Assembly (NCBI GenBank): GCA_031363055.1 | Contig: JANLTP010000032.1 | Span: 1-57,094, forward strand | Length of the DNA: 57,094 bases | Direction: 5' to 3' | Source: JANLTP01 sp031363055 | GTDB taxonomy: Bacteria; Pseudomonadota; Gammaproteobacteria; Burkholderiales; Burkholderiaceae_E | Part shown: positions 17,661 to 25,605 of the stretch, in pieces | Layout: every line of letters starts with the position of its first letter | Numbering within the stretch: the first letter of the stretch is position 1 | The notes under the pieces: generated by a model | What the model saw: only the letters and a program-made list of their open reading frames with translations | Database searches by the model: none | Told to the model about the DNA's origin: nothing | Program-made: the position numbers and the translations under genes

Positions 17661-18544
17661 GCACCCGCCCGTGCGGCGATCATTCCGCGAAAGTGATTCT
17701 GCAGCCGCATCGCATCGGGGGTGATTCCGGTGAACAGCTCAAACGCGCCGAGTGCCTGGCCGACCGCCATACCACCGCCGTCAATGGTCGCGCAGCCGAG
17801 CGCCCGTGCCCGTTTCAACAGCGCCGTCTCGAGCGGGAAGTAAACAATTTCGGATAACCACAGCGTCGACCGTAACAGCGACTCGGGCAGGGGCATACCG
17901 GGTCGCTTGGCCATGCCGGTCGGCGTTGCGTGGATCAGCCCGGACGCATGATCCATCGCCTTGGCAATGTCGCTTGATGCGCTCACTCGTTGGCCTCCAT
18001 AGCACTCGTTGAGCTCAATGGCCAGATGGGTCGCCCGTCGCGGGTCGACGTCACAGATAATAAGCTGATTGACACCCAGGCGCAGCGTGGCGTGCGCAAT
18101 CGCCGAACCGGCACCGCCGGCCCCCAACAAGACCACGCGCGACAGGTCGGCCGCCGGCAAGGCGCGGCGAAACCCCCAAGTCCAGCCGGAACCGTCGGTG
18201 TTGTGTCCGATCGCCCGGCCCTCGCGAAACACAATGGTGTTGACGGCGCCCATCGCGCGCGCCTCGTCGCTGAGTTCATCGACCAGCGGTATGACAGCCT
18301 GCTTGCAGGGGTAGGTAATGTTCAGACCGGCGAATCCAAACGCACGGGCGGCTGAAATCAGATTCGGCAGCGCGTCGACGCTGGCACCTGCGCCCTCGAG
18401 GTCGATAATCTGATAGTGAACACGCAGGCCCTGCCGTGCGCCCTCTTTTTCATGCAGGGCCGGCGTCAGCGAGCGCTGAATGCCGGCGCCAATGAGGCCC
18501 AGCAGCACCTTGCGCGGATTCGATGGCGTCAAGATCGGGTCCAT
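17657..18544 (-). CDS. Shikimate/quinate 5-dehydrogenase (AroE/YdiB/QsuD family)
   Basis: NAD(P)-dependent dehydrogenase, 295 residues. The substrate domain has GAGIQRSLTPALHE, then GLNITYPCKQ with the catalytic Lys, and GHNTDGSG with the catalytic Asp. The Rossmann domain has VVLLGAGGAGSAIAHA followed by CDVDPRRA. An Asp at the end of the second beta strand suggests NAD rather than NADP, as in catabolic quinate/shikimate dehydrogenases. It would oxidise shikimate to dehydroshikimate, or quinate to dehydroquinate, feeding the dehydroquinase and dehydratase of this operon. The C-terminal GGMAVGQALGAFELFTG is conserved. The position in a catabolic operon argues against the biosynthetic aroE. 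Confidence 0.85.
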   Translation of the reverse strand: MDPILTPSNPRKVLLGLIGAGIQRSLTPALHEKEGARQGLRVHYQIIDLEGAGASVDALPNLISAARAFGFAGLNITYPCKQAVIPLVDELSDEARAMGAVNTIVFREGRAIGHNTDGSGWTWGFRRALPAADLSRVVLLGAGGAGSAIAHATLRLGVNQLIICDVDPRRATHLAIELNECYGGQRVSASSDIAKAMDHASGLIHATPTGMAKRPGMPLPESLLRSTLWLSEIVYFPLETALLKRARALGCATIDGGGMAVGQALGAFELFTGITPDAMRLQNHFRGMIAARAGA

Positions 18545-18547
18545 AGG

Positions 18548-19831
18548 TTAGTTACCGTAGAACCAGCGCGCCGGCACCATCACCAGTTGCGGAAACAGCA
18601 CCATCAGAAACATCACGGCGAACTCCGCCAGCATGAACGGTATGACGCCTTTGGTGACCTCATCCATTTTCATGCGACCGACCCCGGCCACCACACTGAG
18701 CACGGTACCGACCGGCGGCGTGATGAGACCAATCGAGTTATTGATAATGAACAGCACCCCGAAGTACACCGGATCTATGCCGGCGGCCTTGACGACCGGC
18801 ATCAACACCGGCGTCAGCACCAGAATGGTCGGAGTCATGTCCATGGCGGTGCCAACCACCATGACGAGCAACATGATCATGATGAGCAACAGCGTCGGGT
18901 TACCCATGAAGGGCTGCAGCAGCGCAATCACCTTGCCCGGCAATTCGGCCACCGTAATTAGCCAGGCCGACACCATCGCGGCCGCCACCAGCAACATGAT
19001 GACCGCAGTGGTTTTGGCAGCGGTGACGAACACCGCACGCAATTGCGAGAGCTTCAGTTCACGATAAATAATGGTTGATACGAACAGCGCATAAACGGCC
19101 GCCACGACCGCCGCCTCGGTCGGCGTGAACACGCCGGCGCGCAGACCGACCAGAATAATGACCGGCAACATCAGCGCCCAGCCGGCACCGCGTGCGGCCG
19201 CCACGACTTCGGCAGCAGACTTGCGCGGTGGCGGCTGCAACTGTTCACGGCGCACCAGAATCATCCAGGTCAGCCACAAGGCGGCGCCAATCATCAGACC
19301 CGGCGCAATACCGGCCATGAACAATTTGCTGATGGAGACGTTCGCTGCGACGCCGAAGATCACGAAACCGATCGACGGCGGGATCACCGGACCGATGATG
19401 CCGCTGGCGGCAATCAGTCCGGCCGAGCGATTCTTGTCGTGCCCGGCGCGCACCATCATCGGTAGCAGCAGCGCGGTCAGCGCGGCAGCGTCGGCCACCG
19501 CCGAGCCCGACAGTGCCGACAGCATGCAGGCTGCGATGATGGTCACATAACCCAGCCCACCCTTGATATGGCCGACCAGCGCCAGCGCAAAGTCAACGAT
19601 GCGCTTGCTCAAGCCACCGACGTTCATGATTTCGCCGGCCAACATGAAAAACGGCACCGCCAGCAACGGAAAACTGTCGGCGCCGTTGATCACGTTTTGC
19701 GCGAGGATCTGCGCATCGAACATATCCAGATGCCACATCAAGGCGACACCACTGGCCAGCAAGGAATAGGCAATCGGCATACCGAGCGCCATCGCGCCCA
19801 ACAGCGCGCCGACAAAGATCAGAATCGTCAT
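18548..19831 (-). CDS. TRAP transporter large permease, DctM type
   Basis: Large inner-membrane subunit of a TRAP importer, 427 residues and about 12 membrane spans. Family landmarks are FFMLAGEIMNVGGLSKRIVDFA, GGLGYVTIIAACMLSALSGSA, GIIGPVIPPSIGFVIFG, and VGTAMDMTPTILVLTPVLMP with GLITPPVGTVL. The start overlaps the dctQ-type stop as ATGA, and the stop is 3 nt before the dehydrogenase gene. Lying inside the quinate/shikimate gene set it very probably imports quinate, shikimate or a close relative, driven by a sodium or proton gradient; that substrate is inferred from context only. Confidence 0.92.
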   Translation of the reverse strand: MTILIFVGALLGAMALGMPIAYSLLASGVALMWHLDMFDAQILAQNVINGADSFPLLAVPFFMLAGEIMNVGGLSKRIVDFALALVGHIKGGLGYVTIIAACMLSALSGSAVADAAALTALLLPMMVRAGHDKNRSAGLIAASGIIGPVIPPSIGFVIFGVAANVSISKLFMAGIAPGLMIGAALWLTWMILVRREQLQPPPRKSAAEVVAAARGAGWALMLPVIILVGLRAGVFTPTEAAVVAAVYALFVSTIIYRELKLSQLRAVFVTAAKTTAVIMLLVAAAMVSAWLITVAELPGKVIALLQPFMGNPTLLLIMIMLLVMVVGTAMDMTPTILVLTPVLMPVVKAAGIDPVYFGVLFIINNSIGLITPPVGTVLSVVAGVGRMKMDEVTKGVIPFMLAEFAVMFLMVLFPQLVMVPARWFYGN

Positions 19832-20430
19832 TGGCTTGCCGGTGCTTTGTGGCCAGCTTTCGGGTCAGCCTGCGGGCCGGCTTTCTGCCCGGTCTGCGCG
19901 CTCAGGATGGCCTCAAGCTCGGCCGACTCCTCGGACTCCTGCACCATGACCAATTCGGCCTCACTCAATTGCCCCGTCAATACCCGGTACAGATCGCGAA
20001 GCAACAAGCCCAGCGCGAGCAGCGCGAACACGATACCTGAGGCATAAAACCAGGCGACCGAAAGGCCGGTGGACGGTGCGATGACTTCAAAGTTGATCTT
20101 CGCCTGTTGCCAGGCGCCGCTGAGCAGCAGCCAGGTAATGTAGATCATCAGCAACTGACTGAGCACCAGACAGATTTTCTTGCCCACCGCCGGCAGTCGC
20201 GAGACCAGCATGTCACTGCCCAGATGGGCATGCTCCTTCAAGGCCAGGGCCGCACCGAGGAAGGTCAACCAGACGAACAGCCAGCGCGACAGTTCCTCGC
20301 TGACGGTAATCCCCGAGTTAAAGCCATAGCGCAGCACCACGTTGCCGAACACCAGCACGACCATCAGCGCCAGCATGAGCGCGATCAAGGTCTCAATCTG
20401 GTGACTGATCGTGTCAATGGCGCGACTCAT
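19828..20430 (-). CDS. TRAP transporter small permease, DctQ type
   Basis: Small four-span membrane subunit, 200 residues. The pattern is typical: an N-terminal helix (IETLIALMLALMVVLVFGNVVLRY), then GITVSEELSRWLFVWLTFLGAALALKEHAHLG, two more spans and a short cytoplasmic tail. The tail is extended by a repetitive segment (QKAGPQADPKAGHKAPA) encoded by short duplicated units, beyond the conserved domain. It is flanked by the dehydroquinase gene (1-nt gap) and the large permease gene (ATGA overlap). Confidence 0.92.
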   Translation of the reverse strand: MSRAIDTISHQIETLIALMLALMVVLVFGNVVLRYGFNSGITVSEELSRWLFVWLTFLGAALALKEHAHLGSDMLVSRLPAVGKKICLVLSQLLMIYITWLLLSGAWQQAKINFEVIAPSTGLSVAWFYASGIVFALLALGLLLRDLYRVLTGQLSEAELVMVQESEESAELEAILSAQTGQKAGPQADPKAGHKAPASQ

Positions 20431-20431
20431 A

Positions 20432-20941
20432 TCAAACCTTTTTCGGCCTGGTTGGCTTGCTCGCCTTTATCGACTTCGTTGCGTTCGTTGGTTGGATCGA
20501 CTTGGCCTGTTTGACTGCCGAGACGGCCGCCCGCAAGGCCAGCAAATAACTGTCGACGCCAAACCCGCAGATCTGGCCCCTGACAATTTCGGCAAACACG
20601 CTGTGGTGTCGAAACGGCTCTCGTGCATGAATATTCGACATGTGCAACTCAACGACGGGTACGGTCAGAATCGCCAGCGCATCGCGGATCCCGTAACTGT
20701 AGTGCGTCCAGGCGCCGGCATTGATCAGAACGGCGTCGACCTTATCGATAAAGGCGCGATGGATGCGCTCGCACATCGCACCTTCATGATTGGTCTGAAA
20801 ACTCTCCACCTCGACGTGCAATTCGCGACCCAGTTCCTGCAGTTGGCTGTCAATCTGCGCCAGCGTGAGGGTGCCGTATTGCGCCGGGTCGCGTTGGCCG
20901 AACAGGTTGTGATTAATGCCATGCAGCATCAGAATTTTCAT
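20432..20941 (-). CDS. aroQ: Type II 3-dehydroquinate dehydratase
   Basis: Interconverts 3-dehydroquinate and 3-dehydroshikimate. The 169 residues include the type II fold core of about 145. Motifs are NLFGQRDPAQYG with the catalytic Tyr22, FQTNHEGAMCERIH, INAGAWTHYSYGIRDAL, and VELHMSNIHAREPFR with the catalytic His and the substrate-loop Arg. The first motif reads HGINHNLFG instead of the usual NGPNLNLLG, a catabolic-type variant. The C-terminal 25 residues are a Lys/Ser/Thr-rich tail without homology. Type II enzymes serve quinate breakdown in several bacteria, which fits the location between TRAP genes and the dehydrogenase. Confidence 0.9.
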   Translation of the reverse strand: MKILMLHGINHNLFGQRDPAQYGTLTLAQIDSQLQELGRELHVEVESFQTNHEGAMCERIHRAFIDKVDAVLINAGAWTHYSYGIRDALAILTVPVVELHMSNIHAREPFRHHSVFAEIVRGQICGFGVDSYLLALRAAVSAVKQAKSIQPTNATKSIKASKPTRPKKV

Positions 20942-20966
20942 GGATTATCCCGCTATCGTGTTGGCC

Positions 20967-21989
20967 TTACTTGCGAATCTTGGCGAGTTCGCCCTGCAAT
21001 GCGCTGACCACGTCGGCGCCGACAATCGCCGCATGCTTGTCAAGCACCGGCTTCATCTTGTCGCGAAAGCGCGCCATTTCGGCCGCGCTCGGCTCCGACA
21101 CCTGCATGCCACTCTTTTTCAGGCTCTCGAGTGCTGCCGTCGCCTGCTCGCGCGAGGCCAGTCGTTGCGCGCTGGCCGCTTCGTTGGCGGCATCGGCAAT
21201 CAACTTCTTTTCATCGTTGCTCAAGCCAGACCAGAGCTTGCCGCTGATCAGCACCGACTGCGGATTGTATTGATGATTGGTGATGGCGACATGCTTCTGT
21301 ACTTCGTAGAACTTGTTGGCGTTGATGACGGTAAACGGATTTTCGTGTCCGTCAATTGCCTTGCTCTCCATCGCGGCGTAAACCTCGGGAAAGGCCATCG
21401 GCGTCGGATTCGCACCGAGGGCATTGACCCAGTCGATGTTGATCGTATTCGGAATGACGCGCAGCTTCAGGCCAGCGACGTCTTCAATCTTGTTGATCGG
21501 CCGTTTGCTGTTGGTGATGTTGCGAAATCCGAGTTCCCAGAACGCCAGACCATGCACGCCTTTGGCATCGAGTTTTTCGTGCATCATCTTGCCGAACGGG
21601 CCGTCGACGATCGTGTCAGCCTCCTTGGCATTGGCAAACATGAACGGAAAATCAAACACCGCGAATTCCTTGGCGACATTAGTAAGGATGCCGGAATTCA
21701 TCGACAGCATTTCGAGCGTGCCACCTTGCAGGGCCGACAGGTTGGCCGCATCGGCGCCGAGCACGCCGCCCGGAAACAGGCTGACCTTGATCTTGCCAGC
21801 GCTCTTGGCGGCCACCAATTCAGCAAATTTTTCCATGCCCGAAACGATCGGATGACCCTTCGGATTCTGGGTTGCGAACTTGATGGTGCGCTCCTTGACG
21901 TCCTGGGCGAACACCGTACCGTGTCCAGCTGCGGCGAACAGCGCTACTGAGGCGGCGAATGCCGTGCGACGCGTCAAACGGGTCTTCAT
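20967..21989 (-). CDS. TRAP transporter periplasmic binding protein, DctP type
   Basis: First gene of the quinate/shikimate operon and the receptor of its TRAP importer, about 340 residues. A signal peptide (RRTAFAASVALFAAAGHG, cleavage after VFAQ) leads into the DctP fold: FATQNPKGHPIVSGMEKFAELV and FPFMFANAKEAD. Next come LKLRVIPNTINIDWVNALGANPTPMAFPEVYAAM, with the substrate-carboxylate arginine, and IDGHENPFTVI. The ATG at 21989 has AGGAG seven bases ahead; the upstream reading frame to 22019 has no such site. It diverges from the IclR gene across 225 bp. A carboxylate ligand is expected; quinate or shikimate is inferred from the neighbours. Confidence 0.92.
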   Translation of the reverse strand: MKTRLTRRTAFAASVALFAAAGHGTVFAQDVKERTIKFATQNPKGHPIVSGMEKFAELVAAKSAGKIKVSLFPGGVLGADAANLSALQGGTLEMLSMNSGILTNVAKEFAVFDFPFMFANAKEADTIVDGPFGKMMHEKLDAKGVHGLAFWELGFRNITNSKRPINKIEDVAGLKLRVIPNTINIDWVNALGANPTPMAFPEVYAAMESKAIDGHENPFTVINANKFYEVQKHVAITNHQYNPQSVLISGKLWSGLSNDEKKLIADAANEAASAQRLASREQATAALESLKKSGMQVSEPSAAEMARFRDKMKPVLDKHAAIVGADVVSALQGELAKIRK

Positions 21990-22079
21990 GCTTTGTCTCC
22001 TTGGAAAAGAATTATTCAAGCTGTGCAGGATGGCGAGTATGTCTCAGCCACCGGCCATCGCCCAAGAGCGAGTATCATC

Positions 22080-22122
22080 CGGGTAAACCCGTAATATGGT
22101 CGTTTATCGCGCAATTTGAGCG
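22080..22122. promoter_or_regulatory. Two palindromes between dctP and iclR-type genes, candidate IclR operators
   Basis: CGGGT-AA-ACCCG at 22080-22091 is an exact inverted repeat. CGCGCAA-T-TTGAGCG at 22108-22122 matches at six of seven arm positions. Both lie in the divergent intergenic region where PcaU/PobR-like regulators normally bind. Which one is used, if either, cannot be told from sequence alone. Confidence 0.35.
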
Positions 22123-22214
22123 AATATCATTCATAGTCGAGCGATCTGCGCTTGCCTCTGCGCGTTCAACTATCTATGTTGCGCACTTTCGCACGCCGCA
22201 CCCCAAGCCACCGA

Positions 22215-22988
22215 ATGATGCCCAAAACCGAACCCCTGGCTGCCCGCGACTGGATCGCCGGACTCGATAAGGGTCTACGAATTCTCGAAGCCTTCAATGA
22301 CGTTCAGCCGCGTATGACCCCGACCCAGGCGGCGCAGTGTACCGGCCTGTCGAGAACGGCGGCGCGGCGTTACCTGCTAACCCTTCAGCAGCTCGGCTAT
22401 GTTGCCAGCGACGGCAAGACCTTCTGGCTGGCGCCACGCGTACTTCGCGTCGGCTGGGGCTACTTCGACACAGCTCGATTGCCACGAACCGTCCTGCCGT
22501 ATTTGCAGCGCGTCACCGGCATTCTCAATGAGGTCGCCCTGTGCGGGGTGCTGGACGGCGACGATGTGGTCTACATTGCACGCAATGGCGCGAACCGCGT
22601 CCACAATGTCGGCTTCGTGCTCGGCGCACGAGCCGGCGCTTGCCTGACGTCAGCCGGCATCGCTATCCTGTCGTCACGCTCGCCCGATGACGTCGACCAA
22701 TGGCTGCACGGACGAACGTTCCAGCCGCACACGCCGTTCACGCTGACGACGCCGGCCGAGATTCGCATGGCGATCAATCAGGCCCGCGCCCACGGATTCG
22801 CGCTGCTCGAGCAGCAGCTCGAGCCGGGTGTGCGAGGCATCGCGGTGCCGCTGCGCAACCGCTACGGCCAGGTAGTCGCCGGACTGAGCGTCAGCCTGAT
22901 GCTGGGCAAGGAACCGCGCGAACTGGCGATTGCACGGGTCGTACCGACGCTCAAGGAAGTGGCGCATTCATTGCTAAACTTACTGTAG
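22215..22988 (+). CDS. IclR-family regulator, PcaR/PcaU/PobR type
   Basis: Transcription factor of about 257 residues. The N-terminal winged helix contains AGLDKGLRILEAFND, MTPTQAAQCTGLSRTAARRYLLTLQQLGYV. The opening ARDWIAGLDKGL is typical of the PcaR/PcaU/PobR branch, whose members sense protocatechuate-pathway compounds. The effector domain follows with NEVALCGVLDGDDVVYIARN and a C-terminal RGIAVPLRNRYGQVVAGLSVSL. The start is taken at the ATG pair 22215/22218; in-frame codons as far up as 22152 exist but their residues are not conserved. It is divergent from the quinate/shikimate operon and is probably its activator, responding to quinate, shikimate or protocatechuate. Confidence 0.87.
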   Translation: MMPKTEPLAARDWIAGLDKGLRILEAFNDVQPRMTPTQAAQCTGLSRTAARRYLLTLQQLGYVASDGKTFWLAPRVLRVGWGYFDTARLPRTVLPYLQRVTGILNEVALCGVLDGDDVVYIARNGANRVHNVGFVLGARAGACLTSAGIAILSSRSPDDVDQWLHGRTFQPHTPFTLTTPAEIRMAINQARAHGFALLEQQLEPGVRGIAVPLRNRYGQVVAGLSVSLMLGKEPRELAIARVVPTLKEVAHSLLNLL

Positions 22989-23005
22989 ACAACCCGGAGA
23001 CATCC

Positions 23006-23806
23006 ATGACCCAAGAACTGCTTGAGACCGTTGACCAGGGCATTGCCACCCTGACGATGAATCGCCCCGACTCGCGTAACTCGCTGAGCCGCGAACTGAT
23101 GACCGGACTCGCCGAATCGTTGGCCCGCCTGGCCAATGACAGCCGCGTCCGAGTGGTGGTGCTGACAGGCGCCGGGCGCGCATTTTGTTCGGGCGGCGAT
23201 GTCAAGGGCTTTGCCAAGGCGGCGGCAGGCGGCGCTGCGCCACTGAGTTTTGATCATAAGGTCACTGACTTGCGCGCACGCATGGACGTCAGCCGACTGT
23301 TGCATGAAATGCCCAAGCCGACCCTGGCCGTGATTCCCGGACCGGCCGCCGGCGCCGGCCTGTCGCTAGCCCTGGCGTGCGATTTGCGCATCGCCGCTGA
23401 CGACGCCAAATTGACCACCGCGTTTTCGAAAGTCGGCTTGTCAGGCGACTTCGGCGGCAGCTATTTTCTGAATCATCTGGTCGGCTCGGCCATGGCCCGT
23501 GAGCTGTACTTCACCGCCCGGGTCCTACGTGCCGACGAAGCGCAGAAAATCGGCATGGTCAATCGAGTTGTACCCTACGAGCAACTCGCTCAAGCTGCGC
23601 GCGAGTATGCGCTCGAACTGGCCTCGTTGCCGACCGTGGCAGTCGGCTACATGAAGCGCAACCTGAACATCGCCCTGCGCGGCAGCCTCAGCGACACGCT
23701 CGACGCCGAGGCCATCCATATGATTCGCACCTTCGAAACCGACGACCACAAAGGAGCGGCAGCCGCGTTTGTCGAAAAACGTCAACCGCAATTCAACGGT
23801 CGATAG
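23006..23806 (+). CDS. Enoyl-CoA hydratase/isomerase (crotonase family)
   Basis: A 266-residue crotonase. Oxyanion-hole segments are visible: GRAFCSGGDVKGFAK and PGPAAGAGLSLALACDLRIAA. Then KVGLSGDFGGSYFLNHLVG carries an acidic residue at the position of the PaaG/isomerase aspartate rather than the hydratase glutamate pair. So an isomerase or ring-oxepin type reaction is as likely as simple hydration. The ATG at 23006 has GGAG six bases ahead. It follows the IclR gene by 17 nt and could be cotranscribed with it, but no pathway partner sits beside it. The stop abuts the remains of a binding-protein gene on the other strand. Confidence 0.85.
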   Translation: MTQELLETVDQGIATLTMNRPDSRNSLSRELMTGLAESLARLANDSRVRVVVLTGAGRAFCSGGDVKGFAKAAAGGAAPLSFDHKVTDLRARMDVSRLLHEMPKPTLAVIPGPAAGAGLSLALACDLRIAADDAKLTTAFSKVGLSGDFGGSYFLNHLVGSAMARELYFTARVLRADEAQKIGMVNRVVPYEQLAQAAREYALELASLPTVAVGYMKRNLNIALRGSLSDTLDAEAIHMIRTFETDDHKGAAAAFVEKRQPQFNGR

Positions 23807-24433
23807 TCAACTCGTCGGCAGGCTCCACGGCACCCGTCGACGCTGCAGCCGCACCAGCGGCCAGGTGACGTTCGATGACGAAGCCGATGCCATACCGACC
23901 TTCTTGTCGGCAACATCCTTGAGCGAAGTGATTCCACTGCACTTCAGCGTAAAGATAGCGTCTGGTTGTTGGGTGTAGATCGGCGTCCGAGCTTTGACGG
24001 GGGCAGCGCCACTGGCGCGAGCCTGGAACAAGGCGGCAATGCCGCCAGTTCCGAGATCGGCTACGCCAGTGGCGAATCGAATCACAACCTCGCTTAAGCC
24101 ACGAGCCGACTGAATGGTTACGTCGAGCCCGTCGGCGGCAAAAAAGCCGCCCTTCACGCCCAGATAAGGCACCGCTTTATCGCCAGCGGGTAAATAGTCG
24201 ATCAGGAAGGTCAGTTTCTCCAGGCCGGATGCCGAGGCAGCACCCAGAAGAAAAGCGAACCCACAGTGGCAACGAATCAGAGCAAGACAACGTATCGACC
24301 CTATCTCCGCAAAAACAAGGAAGCGGCATTGCGGTGGAGCGCAACGACAGACGTTCAAGGCAAGCGACGTGCCAAGCAGCAGCTTGGCAGACGTGCACCA
24401 AAGTCGCGTAAATCCGCGCTTCCCGCGCGCCAA
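23807..24433 (-). pseudogene. Truncated NMT1/SsuA-type ABC transporter binding protein
   Basis: The middle of this frame is a clear nitrate/taurine/thiamine-precursor type binding protein: LEKLTFLIDYLPAGDKAVPYLG, GGFFAADGLDVTI, GLSEVVIRFATGVADLGTGG, IYTQQPDAIFTLKCSGITSLKDVADKKVG and SSNVTWPLV. After that the similarity stops within a few residues and the frame ends at the edge of the enoyl-CoA hydratase gene. About the last third of the normal protein (typically 320-340 residues) is gone. The N-terminal 60 residues are odd and cysteine-rich, with no convincing start or signal peptide. No transporter partners are adjacent. I read it as a deletion remnant. Confidence 0.75.
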
Positions 24434-24481
24434 ACAAGTTCATGCGCGGACCACAAACGAGCGGCGGATTTATACTGAGCC

Positions 24482-24907
24482 ATGGCCAATCAAACCTACA
24501 CCGCACGCCGCATGATCCAGTTCGCCCACTGCGACCCTGCCGGCATCGTCTTTTACCCGCGCTTCTTTGACATCTGCCTCGACGTCAAGGAAGAGTTCAT
24601 GGAGCATGTCGGTTTTGCGCATCACCACTCGATCAATATCCAGAAAATTGGCTGGCCGATCGTGCGGCTCGAGTGCGACTTCAAGCGCCCTTGCCGCTAC
24701 GCCGACCATATCGAAATCGACATTCAGCTTTGGCGACTCGGCGACGCCAGCATGGGCTTGCAATACCGTTTTCGTGGCCCGGATGGCGAACGACTATTGG
24801 TCAAATCGGTCATCGTGCGAATGGACCTGCAAACCCAGAAGCCGATCGTCATGACCAGCGACATGCGAGCGGCTTTTGGCACCTATTTGATTGCGATTGA
24901 CACGTGA
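24482..24907 (+). CDS. Acyl-CoA thioesterase, 4-hydroxybenzoyl-CoA thioesterase/YbgC family
   Basis: Hot-dog fold thioesterase, 141 residues, the normal size. The signature FAHCDPAGIVFYPRFFD holds the catalytic Asp18. KEEFMEHVGF and the central strand region (RLECDFKRPCRYADHIEIDI) follow. It would hydrolyse aryl- or acyl-CoA esters in the cytoplasm. Its stop overlaps the GTG of the GTP cyclohydrolase gene as GTGA, giving a two-gene unit of unclear logic. The nearby enoyl-CoA hydratase hints at an aromatic or acyl-CoA pathway, but nothing fixes the substrate. Confidence 0.85.
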   Translation: MANQTYTARRMIQFAHCDPAGIVFYPRFFDICLDVKEEFMEHVGFAHHHSINIQKIGWPIVRLECDFKRPCRYADHIEIDIQLWRLGDASMGLQYRFRGPDGERLLVKSVIVRMDLQTQKPIVMTSDMRAAFGTYLIAIDT

Positions 24908-25605
24908 ACGATAAACACGATCACGGGGATCACGGCGGACACGGGGATCACAGCGGTCACGATGACCACAGCGATCACAGTCAGCACGTTGCTTCATCGC
25001 CTGCAACCGGTATCGGTATTCCGCGCACCGGCGCGTTCGACGCCGCCGCCTTCGAGCGCGCCATCACCGATCTGCTGAGTGCCTGCGGTATCGCCGCCGA
25101 CGCCGATCATATGGGACGCACCAGCGAACGAGTACGCCAACTATGGCAACGTCGGCTGCTCGGCGGCTATGACCTCGACCCCGGCGAAGCATTGGGCGAG
25201 GGCTTCGCCGACCATCGCACCGATATGGTCATCATTCGCGGCATCGCGATCCACGGTGTCTGTCCGCACCACCTGGTGCCGTTTCGTGGCCTGGCTCATG
25301 TCGCTTACCTGCCAGGCGGACGCCTGCATGGCTTCGGGCGCATCGCACGCATGGTCGACGCCATCGGCCATCGCTTCACCTATCAGGAGTGGATGACCCG
25401 CGACATTGCCGAAGTGCTGATGCAACACGGCCAGGCGCGCGGCGCGGCCTGCGTGGTCGAAGCCGAACAATTGTGCCTCTTGCTTGGCGAAGACCGGCGC
25501 GGCGACGAACGCGTCATCACGCAGTCATTTACCGGCGAGTTCGAGACCTCGGCTCAGCACCGTAGTGAATTCCTGCGCGCCATCGGCAATACCCGCCGCA
25601 ACTAA
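24904..25605 (+). CDS. folE: GTP cyclohydrolase I (FolE family) with His-rich N-terminus
   Basis: First enzyme of folate/tetrahydropterin synthesis: GTP to dihydroneopterin triphosphate. The 233 residues carry the family core. ERAITDLLSACG and TSERVRQLW are followed by GVCPHHLVPFRG with zinc ligands Cys and His. Then come YLPGGRLHGFGRIARMVD, the allosteric/turn region, and VEAEQLCLLL with the third zinc ligand. The first 28 residues hold nine histidines spaced nearly every third position (5, 7, 10, 13, 16, 19, 22, 25, 28), mixed with Asp, Gly and Ser, a probable metal-binding head. It starts with GTG overlapping the thioesterase stop. The last 81 bp overlap the convergent GMC gene. Confidence 0.87.
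   Translation: MNDKHDHGDHGGHGDHSGHDDHSDHSQHVASSPATGIGIPRTGAFDAAAFERAITDLLSACGIAADADHMGRTSERVRQLWQRRLLGGYDLDPGEALGEGFADHRTDMVIIRGIAIHGVCPHHLVPFRGLAHVAYLPGGRLHGFGRIARMVDAIGHRFTYQEWMTRDIAEVLMQHGQARGAACVVEAEQLCLLLGEDRRGDERVITQSFTGEFETSAQHRSEFLRAIGNTRRN

Noticed and set aside
20916..21950. Plus-strand open frame of 344 codons
   Set aside because: Antisense to the DctP-type gene, which has signal peptide, family motifs and a Shine-Dalgarno.
22700..23005. Longer N-terminus for the enoyl-CoA hydratase
   Set aside because: It lies within the IclR gene in another frame; the ATG at 23006 has a good ribosome binding site and begins the conserved fold.
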